This document shows, one piece after another, positions 34,738 to 42,866 of a DNA stretch of 64,000 nucleotides. The stretch lies in NCBI GenBank assembly GCA_021151825.1, contig JAGKWQ010000005.1, positions 496,001-560,000 of the forward strand. The letters run 5' to 3'. The translations under genes were made by a program, and so were the position numbers. Each line of letters opens with the position of its first letter. Position 1 is the first letter of the stretch. The notes below the pieces were generated by a model that was given only the letters and a program-made list of their open reading frames with translations, ran no database searches and had not been told where the DNA came from. This stretch comes from Cellvibrionaceae bacterium (GTDB taxonomy: Bacteria > Pseudomonadota > Gammaproteobacteria > Pseudomonadales > Cellvibrionaceae).

Positions 34738-35073
34738 TTATGCTCCCAACAACCTGCGCGCTAAAACAGATTGCATATCGCGGCGGCCATCGGCGATGAC
34801 ATAAATGATGACGTTGGTTTGAATAATCCGGTAAATGATTCGATACGGTTTGAAAAACGTTTGCCGGTATTCGCGAATACCGACTGTGCTTAGCTCTTTG
34901 GGATAATTGCCGCGTTCGGGCGAACGTGAAAGGTTGTCGATTATTTTGGTTAATTGATCGAGCACATGGTCAGCATTTTTACGGCTATCGAATTCTGCTA
35001 TGTAATCGTAAATTGATTCGAGATCCTGCTCCGCGCCTTTTGTCAGGAGCACTCCATACTTTGAACCGGACAT
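34738..35073 (-). CDS. ParE/RelE-family toxin
   Basis: A 111-residue type II toxin. The fold is marked by L-T-K-G-A-E-Q-D-L-E-S-I-Y-D-Y-I-A, N-L-S-R-S-P-E-R-G-N-Y-P and the C-terminal Y-R-I-I-Y-R-I, I-Y-V-I-A-D-G-R-R-D-M. ParE members poison DNA gyrase, RelE members cleave mRNA; the long N-terminal helix pair and D-G-R-R-D fit ParE better. It starts six bases after the antitoxin stop and depends on it for expression. Confidence 0.9.
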   Translation of the reverse strand: MSGSKYGVLLTKGAEQDLESIYDYIAEFDSRKNADHVLDQLTKIIDNLSRSPERGNYPKELSTVGIREYRQTFFKPYRIIYRIIQTNVIIYVIADGRRDMQSVLARRLLGA

Positions 35074-35079
35074 TCCTGT

Positions 35080-35355
35080 TTACTCTGTGGTCTGTTTAGC
35101 GCGCAAGCGGTTAATAACATCGGTTGCCGGCGTAAGATTATTTGCTTCAACATCCTGATTACCCAGAGCGAGAATTTTAAGCAGGGCCAGGGTTTCCTGT
35201 GTTTCCTCATAGGACACAAGATCTTGCAGTACTGCTTTCGCTTCACCATTTTGAGTGATGATGAGCGGCTCACGTTGTTCATCCAGGCGCGCAAGAACTT
35301 CGGCGGCGTTAGCTTTGAGATAACTGATAGGTTTAACTTGCGATGAGTAACGCAT
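35080..35355 (-). CDS. Phd/YefM-type antitoxin
   Basis: A 91-residue antitoxin: the N-terminal DNA-binding part reads V-K-P-I-S-Y-L-K-A-N-A-A-E-V-L, then E-P-L-I-I-T-Q-N-G-E-A-K-A-V-L-Q-D, as in PhdYeFM proteins; the C-terminal part (from about 60) would wrap the toxin. A set of GTCTTT half-sites at 35377-35406 is the likely autoregulatory operator. Confidence 0.9.
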   Translation of the reverse strand: MRYSSQVKPISYLKANAAEVLARLDEQREPLIITQNGEAKAVLQDLVSYEETQETLALLKILALGNQDVEANNLTPATDVINRLRAKQTTE

Positions 35356-35376
35356 GGGAAGCTTCCGAAGGTTTGG

Positions 35377-35406
35377 AAAAGACCAAATATAGTCTTTTTA
35401 AAGACT
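35377..35406. promoter_or_regulatory. Operator of the toxin-antitoxin pair
   Basis: Three alternating half-sites: AAAAGAC (35377-35383), GTCTTTT (35392-35398) and AAAGACT (35400-35406). They give two perfect 7-bp inverted repeats with 8- and 2-base spacers just upstream of the antitoxin ATG, the usual place for repression by the complex. Confidence 0.6.
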
Positions 35407-35453
35407 CCCTGCAAAACATTTGTCTGAATAACATCCAGCCAAAAGTTGTGTGC

Positions 35454-35780
35454 TTAATTTTCCCACGGTTTATTGCGCGTACGTTCCACCGACTCCAGTT
35501 TTAAATGCAGCGCGGCTTTGGCGGCAATGTGGGCGCTAACCGGTGCAGTGATGAACAGGAATAAAGCGATCAGCAATTCGTGCAAACTTAAACCGTCGCC
35601 GCGGGTGGAAAAGAAAATTACTGAACCGGCGATGACGCCACCAACGCCGAGAGTTGTTGCTTTAGCGGGGCCGTGCAGGCGCATGTAGAAATCCGGCAGG
35701 CGCGTGAGGCCGATTGAGCCGATTAGTGCGAAAGCCGCACCGGCGAGAATGAAAAAACTGATGAGATATTCAACCCACAT
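35454..35780 (-). CDS. mnhG: Mrp antiporter subunit G
   Basis: A 108-residue, three-helix subunit of the multi-subunit cation/proton antiporter (Mrp/Mnh/Pha). L-I-G-S-I-G-L-T-R-L-P-D-F-Y-M-R-L-H-G-P-A-K is the family signature. Start ATG 35780; the longer frame to 35861 lies in the mnhF gene. Last gene of the operon. Confidence 0.92.
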   Translation of the reverse strand: MWVEYLISFFILAGAAFALIGSIGLTRLPDFYMRLHGPAKATTLGVGGVIAGSVIFFSTRGDGLSLHELLIALFLFITAPVSAHIAAKAALHLKLESVERTRNKPWEN

Positions 35781-35790
35781 ATTGGTTTTC

Positions 35791-36060
35791 CTATTCGATG
35801 ATATCGCCGCGCAATAAATATTTGGACAGCGCGACCGTGCCGATAAAACCCATAATCGCAATCAGCAGCGCCGCTTCGAAATACAACATGCTGCCCTGGT
35901 AAATACCGAACAATACCAGTAGCGCGATGGTGTTGATGTACATGGTGTCGAGCGCAACAATGCGATCCGGCAACGACGGGCCGATCACCAAACGCCGCAT
36001 ATTCAGCGCGATGGCGACGGCAAACATAAACATGGCGATACCCACCGCAGTAGTTAGCAT
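35791..36060 (-). CDS. mnhF: Mrp antiporter subunit F
   Basis: An 89-residue, three-helix subunit. R-L-V-I-G-P-S-L-P-D-R-I-V-A-L-D-T and A-L-L-I-A-I-M-G-F-I-G-T-V-A-L-S-K-Y-L are the conserved parts. Its start overlaps the 3' end of mnhE by 7 bases; mnhG follows after 10 bases. Confidence 0.93.
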   Translation of the reverse strand: MLTTAVGIAMFMFAVAIALNMRRLVIGPSLPDRIVALDTMYINTIALLVLFGIYQGSMLYFEAALLIAIMGFIGTVALSKYLLRGDIIE

Positions 36061-36623
36061 TCGAATATCTCCTTCAGCGGGGTTTCGTAGCGTTCTTTTA
36101 CCAAACGGATTTCCGCCTCCGGATCGACGACATGCAAACAGTGCAATAACAAATAACCGCCTTCTTTGTTCACGTCGGCGGATACGGTGCCGGGGGTGAG
36201 CGAGATAATGCTGGCAAGCAAGGCGATGGTGAAATCGTGGTCGATATCAAGCGGGACTTTCACAAACGCCGGTTGCAATTTGTTGACCGGGCCGAGGATG
36301 CGTACCGCAAGAATCAGGTTGGCGACGATGATGTCGTAAAAAATAACGGCGGCCATTTTTAGCACCAGCAACGGTTTGCGGATATGCAGGACTTCCGGCC
36401 AAAAGGCCTGGGTTAACCAGGGAATCAACCAGCCGAGAAAGGCACCGAGCAAAATATGGCCGGGGCTGATGCTGTTATTGAGCAGCAACCAGACAATCAC
36501 CATATAAACGCTGAGCATCTTGTGGGGAAACCAGCGGCGCGGTTTAAGCGGGCTTTCGTTCGCTATCGGGCCTGAGTTTGGTTTTGGGTTTTGAATTGGA
36601 TGTGGGTTCGAATCAGGATTCAT
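36054..36623 (-). CDS. mnhE: Mrp antiporter subunit E
   Basis: A 189-residue subunit with two or three helices and a cytoplasmic C-terminal part: L-L-L-N-N-S-I-S-P-G-H-I-L-L-G-A-F-L-G-W, then S-L-T-P-G-T-V-S-A-D-V, a family signature, and L-L-H-C-L-H-V-V-D. Start ATG 36623 has AAGGGG upstream; ATG-like extension to 36644 adds seven residues. The Pro/Asn-rich first 35 residues are not conserved. Confidence 0.92.
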   Translation of the reverse strand: MNPDSNPHPIQNPKPNSGPIANESPLKPRRWFPHKMLSVYMVIVWLLLNNSISPGHILLGAFLGWLIPWLTQAFWPEVLHIRKPLLVLKMAAVIFYDIIVANLILAVRILGPVNKLQPAFVKVPLDIDHDFTIALLASIISLTPGTVSADVNKEGGYLLLHCLHVVDPEAEIRLVKERYETPLKEIFEC

Positions 36624-36633
36624 TGGTTTCCCC

Positions 36634-38136
36634 TTATCGCACACGGAATTGCTGCATGGCTTGCAGGTACGCGCCCGGTTCGAGCAATTGCTGCGCTACC
36701 GCGAAGGTGTAATCCAGTATCGGGCCGGCGGCAAACGTCACAACCCCTACACAACCGAGCAAACCCATTACGGCCAGCAGCGCACCTTTATCGGCAGCGG
36801 GTGCGGATTCAACCTGATCCGTGGTTTGCCAGAAAATCATCGAGCCGGAGCGGCTGAGGGCGATGAGTGTGATCAAACTGCCCGCCAATACAATCATCCA
36901 CAGCACCACCGCATCGGCTTCCACACCGGCTGCGTTGAGCAGGAGCAGCTTGCCGATAAACCCGCTAAACGGCGGCAACCCGGCGACAGCCATGGCGGCG
37001 ATAAAAAACAACACGCCCAGCAAGGCCGATTGGCGCAGGCGCGGGCCTTCGCCGATATGGTCGAGCAGTTCGCCGCGCTGGCGCAGGATCAAATCGGCGA
37101 GCAGGAACATGGCGCCGCAAATCATCGTGGAGTGGATCAGATAATAAAGGCTCGCGGCCAGTCCGGCTTCGCGGTTAAGGGCGATACCGGCGAGCAAGGT
37201 GCCCACCGAGACAATCACCAGATAGGCGATTTGCACCCGCAGTTCGCGCGCGGACAAGGCGCCGAGCAAGCCCATCACCAATGTGACCAGTGCGATTGGC
37301 CAGAGCCACCACCAGGCAAAATTGGCCAGGGTTTCGGCGTTATCGCCGAAGATCTGCGTATAAACGCGGATGATCGCGTAGACACCTACTTTAGTCATAA
37401 TTGCAAACATGGCTGCGACCGGGGCGCTGGCGGCGGCATAGGCGCGGGGCAACCAGAAGTAAAACGGCGCCATGGCGGCTTTGAGGCCGAAAACCACTAA
37501 CAGGAATATTCCAGCGGTGGCAGCAAGCGGTGCATCGGCGGGATCGAGTTTGGCCATCTTATCGCCCAGATCCGCCATATTGAGCGAGCCGGTGATGCCG
37601 TAGAGAGCCGATACTCCTATCAAAAACAGCGCCGAGCCGATCAGGTTCACGATCACATAATGCAAACCTGAGCGCGCCCGCTCTACCCCGCGACCATGCA
37701 ACAGCAGACCGTAGGAGGAGATCAGCAGAATCTCGAAGAACACAAACAGGTTAAACAGATCGCCGGTAAGGAAGGCACCGTTCACCCCCACCAGCAGGAA
37801 GTGCACCATGGCGTGGAGCTTGTCGCCCGGCGCATCGTGACCGCGCACGGCATAAGCGAGACTGAAGAATGCCAGCACAGCAGTTACCAGCAACATCAAT
37901 GCGCTCAGGCGATCCAGCACCAGCAAAATACCAAAGGGAGGCTGCCAGTTGCCCGGCGCGTAGAGACGGATCTGGCCATCGCTGGCTTGCATCAACAGCC
38001 AGATACAAATCCCCAGCGATGCTGTGGCAGATAACAAGCTGATACTGCGGATCAAGCTGCGCCGTCCGGACAGCAGCACCAGCAGGATCGCCGTGATTAG
38101 CGGCAGGACGATCGGGGCGAGAATGCCATGGTTCAA
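36634..38136 (-). CDS. mnhD: Mrp antiporter subunit D
   Basis: A 500-residue NuoM/N-like proton channel subunit with about 14 helices. The catalytic Glu lies in L-F-V-F-F-E-I-L-L-I-S-S-Y-G-L and conserved Lys in G-L-K-A-A-M-A-P-F-Y-F-W-L-P-R-A-Y; P-P-F-S-G-F-I-G-K is the later signature. Overlaps mnhC by 4 bases. Confidence 0.94.
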   Translation of the reverse strand: MNHGILAPIVLPLITAILLVLLSGRRSLIRSISLLSATASLGICIWLLMQASDGQIRLYAPGNWQPPFGILLVLDRLSALMLLVTAVLAFFSLAYAVRGHDAPGDKLHAMVHFLLVGVNGAFLTGDLFNLFVFFEILLISSYGLLLHGRGVERARSGLHYVIVNLIGSALFLIGVSALYGITGSLNMADLGDKMAKLDPADAPLAATAGIFLLVVFGLKAAMAPFYFWLPRAYAAASAPVAAMFAIMTKVGVYAIIRVYTQIFGDNAETLANFAWWWLWPIALVTLVMGLLGALSARELRVQIAYLVIVSVGTLLAGIALNREAGLAASLYYLIHSTMICGAMFLLADLILRQRGELLDHIGEGPRLRQSALLGVLFFIAAMAVAGLPPFSGFIGKLLLLNAAGVEADAVVLWMIVLAGSLITLIALSRSGSMIFWQTTDQVESAPAADKGALLAVMGLLGCVGVVTFAAGPILDYTFAVAQQLLEPGAYLQAMQQFRVR

Positions 38137-38507
38137 ACCTCGTCCTCCTCTAGCGGGCGCACCGGCTTGCTCGGTTTTTCACCGATAGCTGCGCTGCCAT
38201 CCACATGGTCGTTGCCGAGTTCGGCGCGGGCACGCAGGGACAGCACCAGCAGGAACGCCGTCATCGCAAAGCCGATAACGATGGCGGTCAGCACCAGCGC
38301 CTGGGGGATTGGATCGGCATAAGTTTCGGATGAACCAATCACTGCCGGCGCACCGGAGCGCAAACGGCCCATCACAAAGATAAACAGGTTCACGGCGTAA
38401 GACAGCAAGGTCAGGCCGAGGATCACCGGAAAAGTACGGGCGCGCAACAGCAGGTACACCCCGCAACTCACCAGTACCGCAATAACAACGGCAACAAGCG
38501 CTTCCAT
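38133..38507 (-). CDS. mnhC: Mrp antiporter subunit C
   Basis: A 124-residue NuoK-like subunit with three helices: G-V-Y-L-L-L-R-A-R-T-F-P-V-I-L-G-L, N-L-F-I-F-V-M-G and D-P-I-P-Q-A-L-V-L-T-A-I-V-I-G, all conserved. Shares one base with mnhA and four with mnhD. Confidence 0.94.
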   Translation of the reverse strand: MEALVAVVIAVLVSCGVYLLLRARTFPVILGLTLLSYAVNLFIFVMGRLRSGAPAVIGSSETYADPIPQALVLTAIVIGFAMTAFLLVLSLRARAELGNDHVDGSAAIGEKPSKPVRPLEEDEV

Positions 38508-41335
38508 TATTTGGATTCCTCCGAAGTGAAGTCGGGATCAGTTTCAGCGTGGGAATCGATGATCTGGGTGAGGTTGCCCAATTGCGAGAGCATCAACAGG
38601 GTCGCACCAACTACCGTGACGTAAACCCCGATATCAAAGATCATCGCCGAGGCCAGTTCAATATCCCCGATCACTGGCAGATGCAGGTGGGTAAAGGTAG
38701 TCGTCAGGAACGGATAGCCGAACAGCCAGCTGCCCATGCCGGTAAACACGGCGACCAGAATCCCAACCACACTCATGCGCCCGTAATCCACGGGTAAACG
38801 CTGGCGCACCCACTCGGTGCCGCTGCAAATGTATTGCAGGATCAGGGCGATGGCAGTGATCAAGCCGGCGATAAACCCGCCGCCCGGCTGGTTGTGGCCG
38901 CGCAGGAAAATAAACACCGACACCATCAACGCGAGCGGGAAGAACATGCGCGAGAGCACGGTGATAATGATCGGGTAAGGGTCGCGCGTCCATTGGCGGC
39001 CATGGCGATCGGTGCGCGGCACCGGCAGTTCCAACCCTTGCAACACCAGAAATACCCCCAGACCGGCAATGGCCAGGACGGTGATTTCGCCAAAGGTATC
39101 AAAGCCGCGGAAATCCACCAGGATCACGTTGACCACATTGGTCCCACCACCACCGCTGACACTGTTGGCGATAAAGAAGTCGGCGAGGCCGGTGTCATAA
39201 GGCCGGGTGAGGATCGCCAGGGTAAACAAGCCGACCGCAATACCCGCACCACCTGCCAGTACCATATCGCGGATCGCCCGGCGCCAGCTGGATTCGTAAG
39301 GGGTAAGTTGCGGCAAGAAATAGAGCGCCAGCATCAGCAAAATGATGGTGACCACTTCGACCGAAATTTGGGTCAGTGCCAGATCGGGCGCGGAGAAGCG
39401 TACAAAGGTAAGGGTTACCACCAGCCCCACCGCGCTCAAGGCCAACAGTGCAGCATAGCGATTGTGGTGGCTGGATACGGTGACTACGGCAGCGACAATC
39501 ATGATCGCCGCCATAATCACGCTGATACCATCGATTGGCGTGAGCGGGATTTCTCCGAAAATATTCCCGAGCGGCCAGAATTCGACAGCGGCCATCACCA
39601 AAGTCGCCGTGATAATCACCGCCACCGAACGCTGCAACGAACCGTTCTCCACTGCATCGGTAGCGCGTTGGGCGAGGCGCACCAACCGCTGGATACGCTT
39701 CTCAAACACCGCTTTCTGGTCCACGCGGTAACCGCGCTCATAGAATGCAAACAGGCCTTTACGTTGGTAGTAGAGCAATAATCCGCCGCCCAGGGCGACG
39801 AAGCTCATCAATAACGGCAGGTTAAAACCGTGCCAGATCGCCAGGTGATAGCGTGGAATATCGGTGCCCAACACCGCGTAAGCGGCGGCGTGCAACAGTG
39901 GCGAGACCAGCAAATTGGGCATAGTGCCCAACGCCAGACACAACAGTCCCAACACCGCCATCGGCAGGATCATATAGAGCGGCGCTTCGTGGGGCGGGTA
40001 AATCGGCAGGTCTTTGTTAGGCTCGCCGTTAAAGAACACATCATGGATAAAGCGATAGGAATAAGCCACTGCGAAAATACCCGCAAATGTCGCCAACAGC
40101 GGGAATATGTAGCTGAAATTGCCGAGTTGATCGAGCTTCAGGGTTTCCGAGAAAAACATCTCCTTACTCAGGAAACCGTTGAGCAACGGCACCCCGGCCA
40201 TGGCTGAGGCTGACACCATCGCCACCGTCGCGGTCACCGGCATAAACCGCGCCAGCCCGAAAATCTTGCGCATATCACGGGTGCCGGTTTCGTGGTCGAT
40301 AATCCCCGCCGCCATAAACAGCGAGGCTTTGAAGGTCGCGTGGTTGATGATGTGGAAGAGCGCGGCGATGGTCGCGAGGTCGCTACTGAAACCAAACAAC
40401 ATAGTGATCAGGCCAAGGTGGCTGATGGTCGAATACGCCAGCAAGCCTTTAAGGTCATGCTTGAACAACGCGTTATAGGCACCGAACACCAGGGTTGTCA
40501 GGCCGGTAAAGGTCACCAGGTAAAACCATAAATCCGAACCCGATAGTGCCGGGTACAGGCGCGCCAGCAAAAATACACCCGCTTTTACCATAGTGGCGGA
40601 ATGCAAATAGGCCGAAGCTGGCGTTGGTGCCGCCATGGCATGGGGCAACCAGAAGTAGAAGGGAAATTGCGCGGACTTGGTAAAAGCGCCGATCAAAATC
40701 AGGATCAATACCACGGGATACAACCAGTGCGCCTGGATCAGTGCAGCGGAGTTGAGGATTATATCCAGGTTATAGGAACCCACAATCTGGCCGAGGATCA
40801 GCGCCCCCGCCAGCAAACTCAACCCGCCTGCGCCAGTAATCGCCAACGCCATACGCGCCCCTTTGCGCGCATCGCTGCGGTGCGACCAATAGCCGATTAG
40901 CAGGAACGACATCAGGCTGGTCAGTTCCCAGAAAACGACCAATAACAACAAATTGTCCGCAAGCACTATGCCCAGCATCGCCATCATAAACAGCTGCAAT
41001 AATGCGTAAAGGCGACCGAGGGAATCTTCGCTGGAGATGTAATAGCGGGCGTAGAGAATGACCAATAAGCCGATCACCAGGATCATCAGCGCGAAGATCA
41101 TCCCCAAGCCATCCAGCCGCAAGCTGAAATCCAGACCCAATTGGGGCACCCACGGCTGGTGCAGGAAAAACATCTGGTGCTGGAGTAATGCGGGGATGTA
41201 TTGCAAGAGCAGGATCAGCGACAACGCCGGGCCAAGGGCCGCCGAGATTGCACAGATATTACGCCCGAAACGCTCCGTTAACAGGGGTAACCCGGCCCCC
41301 AACAAGGGCAATGCAATAATCAGCAGTATTTCCAT
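38507..41335 (-). CDS. mnhA: Mrp antiporter subunit A fused to subunit B
   Basis: A 942-residue NuoL-like subunit. Residues 1-770 form MnhA (V-V-F-W-E-L-T-S-L-M-S-F-L-L-I-G-Y-W with the key Glu, A-F-T-K-S-A-Q-F-P-F-Y-F-W-L-P with Lys, and P-L-L-N-G-F-L-S-K-E). From about 790 on, the MnhB part follows (F-F-P-L-A-L-M-V-S-V-F-I-F-L-R-G-H-N-Q-P-G-G-G-F in the usual order). The fused form defines the six-gene group 2 Mrp (PhaAB-C-D-E-F-G) operons of Proteobacteria. GGAG lies five bases before the ATG. First gene of the operon; exports Na+ (or K+) against protons. Confidence 0.94.
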   Translation of the reverse strand: MEILLIIALPLLGAGLPLLTERFGRNICAISAALGPALSLILLLQYIPALLQHQMFFLHQPWVPQLGLDFSLRLDGLGMIFALMILVIGLLVILYARYYISSEDSLGRLYALLQLFMMAMLGIVLADNLLLLVVFWELTSLMSFLLIGYWSHRSDARKGARMALAITGAGGLSLLAGALILGQIVGSYNLDIILNSAALIQAHWLYPVVLILILIGAFTKSAQFPFYFWLPHAMAAPTPASAYLHSATMVKAGVFLLARLYPALSGSDLWFYLVTFTGLTTLVFGAYNALFKHDLKGLLAYSTISHLGLITMLFGFSSDLATIAALFHIINHATFKASLFMAAGIIDHETGTRDMRKIFGLARFMPVTATVAMVSASAMAGVPLLNGFLSKEMFFSETLKLDQLGNFSYIFPLLATFAGIFAVAYSYRFIHDVFFNGEPNKDLPIYPPHEAPLYMILPMAVLGLLCLALGTMPNLLVSPLLHAAAYAVLGTDIPRYHLAIWHGFNLPLLMSFVALGGGLLLYYQRKGLFAFYERGYRVDQKAVFEKRIQRLVRLAQRATDAVENGSLQRSVAVIITATLVMAAVEFWPLGNIFGEIPLTPIDGISVIMAAIMIVAAVVTVSSHHNRYAALLALSAVGLVVTLTFVRFSAPDLALTQISVEVVTIILLMLALYFLPQLTPYESSWRRAIRDMVLAGGAGIAVGLFTLAILTRPYDTGLADFFIANSVSGGGGTNVVNVILVDFRGFDTFGEITVLAIAGLGVFLVLQGLELPVPRTDRHGRQWTRDPYPIIITVLSRMFFPLALMVSVFIFLRGHNQPGGGFIAGLITAIALILQYICSGTEWVRQRLPVDYGRMSVVGILVAVFTGMGSWLFGYPFLTTTFTHLHLPVIGDIELASAMIFDIGVYVTVVGATLLMLSQLGNLTQIIDSHAETDPDFTSEESK

Positions 41336-41490
41336 GCAATCTCCTCAATGGCCAACGTCCGGAATCCACATCCGGGAAACAATCCAACAAACCAACCCTA
41401 TGGAGTATTACCGCTACGCGCCGGTTCATCCATTACTCCATCCAACAGCTGTGAATGCGACAGATTTAATCTCGCGTTTTTGATTTCAGG

Positions 41491-42687
41491 TCAAGGTGAA
41501 CGTTCATTTCCGCTCACCACAGGTTTGGGTCGGGCGATGTAACGCAACCATACGTATCCCAATACCGCCGAAAGGATCGAGCCAACCAGAATCCCCAGGC
41601 GATCACCGGAAACTTCCGTTTGGGTAAAGGCGAGCGAACCGATAAACAGGCTCATGGTAAAACCGACCCCGCAAATCACCGCCACACCGTACAGCTGGGA
41701 CCAGCTCACATCGCCTGGCAATTTGCCGATTTTCAGCACCACTGCCAACCAGGTAAATAGCATCACCCCTATCTGTTTGCCAAGGAACAAACCCAGCGCA
41801 ATCCCGAGCGGCACGGGCGAAAACACATCGCCCGGGCTCATACCCGCCAGTGGCAAGCCAGCATTGGCAAACGCGAAGATGGGCAAAATGCCGAACGCGA
41901 CCGGGCTGTGCAGGTCTTTTTCCAGATCTTGCAGTGGATAAACCGGTTTGTCCTCCGCATTGCGCCCGCTGTAGGGAATACACAACGCAATGGCAACGCC
42001 GGCCAGGGTCGCATGAACGCCGGACTTCAGCAGGCTGACCCACACCACCAATCCCACAATCAGATAAGCCGATTTACTGACTACGCCCTGGCGATTCATA
42101 AACACGAGGATGGCGATACCGGCGGCGGCGACACTTACTGCTAACAATGAAAGATCAGCGGTATAGAAGAGCGCAATAATGATGATCGCGCCTATATCGT
42201 CGAAGATCGCGAGCGATACCAGGAAGATCTTCAAACTGGGCGGAATCCGCGACCCTAATAAACCCAGCACCCCCAAGGCAAAAGCGATATCGGTGGCGGT
42301 GGGAATCGCCCAGCCGTGCAAGGCGTAGGGATCATGGCGATTAATAAAGGCGTAGATCAACGCCGGTACCAGCATCCCGCCAATGGCGGCGATACCCGGC
42401 AAGGCAATTTTGGATAATTGATTGAGTTCGCCGACCAAAACCTCGCGCTTGAGCTCGAGGCCGACCAGCAGGAAAAACAGGGCCATCAGGCCATCGTTGA
42501 TCCACAGCAGCAGCGGTTTGGCGATGGCAAATTCACCAATGGCGACGATGACATCGACATGCAACAACTGATCGTAATAAACCTTAAGCGATGTATTGGC
42601 GGCAACTAGCGCCAGAATCGCAGCCAGAATTAACAAAATACCGCTGGCGGCTTCCAGTTTAAAAAAGGTTTTTAGTCCGCTAATCAT
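41491..42687 (-). CDS. nhaA: Na+/H+ antiporter NhaA
   Basis: A 398-residue single-subunit antiporter. F-F-L-L-V-G-L-E-L-K-R-E, P-T-A-T-D-I-A-F-A-L-G-V-L and L-A-I-F-D-D-I-G-A-I-I-I-I-A-L-F-Y carry the family core, including the two ion-binding aspartates (Asp163/164 in E. coli) in F-D-D. ATG 42687 is used; GTG 42690 is one codon earlier. It lies 156 bases after the mnhA start on the same strand, so it could be transcribed with the Mrp operon, or alone. Confidence 0.95.
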   Translation of the reverse strand: MISGLKTFFKLEAASGILLILAAILALVAANTSLKVYYDQLLHVDVIVAIGEFAIAKPLLLWINDGLMALFFLLVGLELKREVLVGELNQLSKIALPGIAAIGGMLVPALIYAFINRHDPYALHGWAIPTATDIAFALGVLGLLGSRIPPSLKIFLVSLAIFDDIGAIIIIALFYTADLSLLAVSVAAAGIAILVFMNRQGVVSKSAYLIVGLVVWVSLLKSGVHATLAGVAIALCIPYSGRNAEDKPVYPLQDLEKDLHSPVAFGILPIFAFANAGLPLAGMSPGDVFSPVPLGIALGLFLGKQIGVMLFTWLAVVLKIGKLPGDVSWSQLYGVAVICGVGFTMSLFIGSLAFTQTEVSGDRLGILVGSILSAVLGYVWLRYIARPKPVVSGNERSP

Positions 42688-42816
42688 CACTACCTTACCT
42701 TGGGCTTACACAGTCAGGGGTTAATTGACGGCGATAAGGTCTTGAATTACAAGCTTTATTTACTTTCATTTACCCGAAATCAGCACTTTTGGGTGTTTTG
42801 AACACGTTTGGCCGTT

Positions 42817-42848
42817 AAAAAAAACCCGGCTCGCAGGCCGGGATTTTT
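42817..42848. terminator. Bidirectional intrinsic terminator
   Basis: CCCGGC (42825-42830), TCGCAG loop, GCCGGG (42837-42842), A8 before and T5 after. Ends the transcript of the giant pectinase; the minus-strand stop is 18 bases away. Confidence 0.88.
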
Positions 42849-42866
42849 GTCTTGCAGGAAACAATC

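Noticed and set aside
36649..39781. Long plus-strand frames (283 and 315 codons) opposite mnhD and mnhA
   Set aside because: Gln/His/Arg-rich shadows of membrane-protein codons; the minus-strand Mrp genes are certain.
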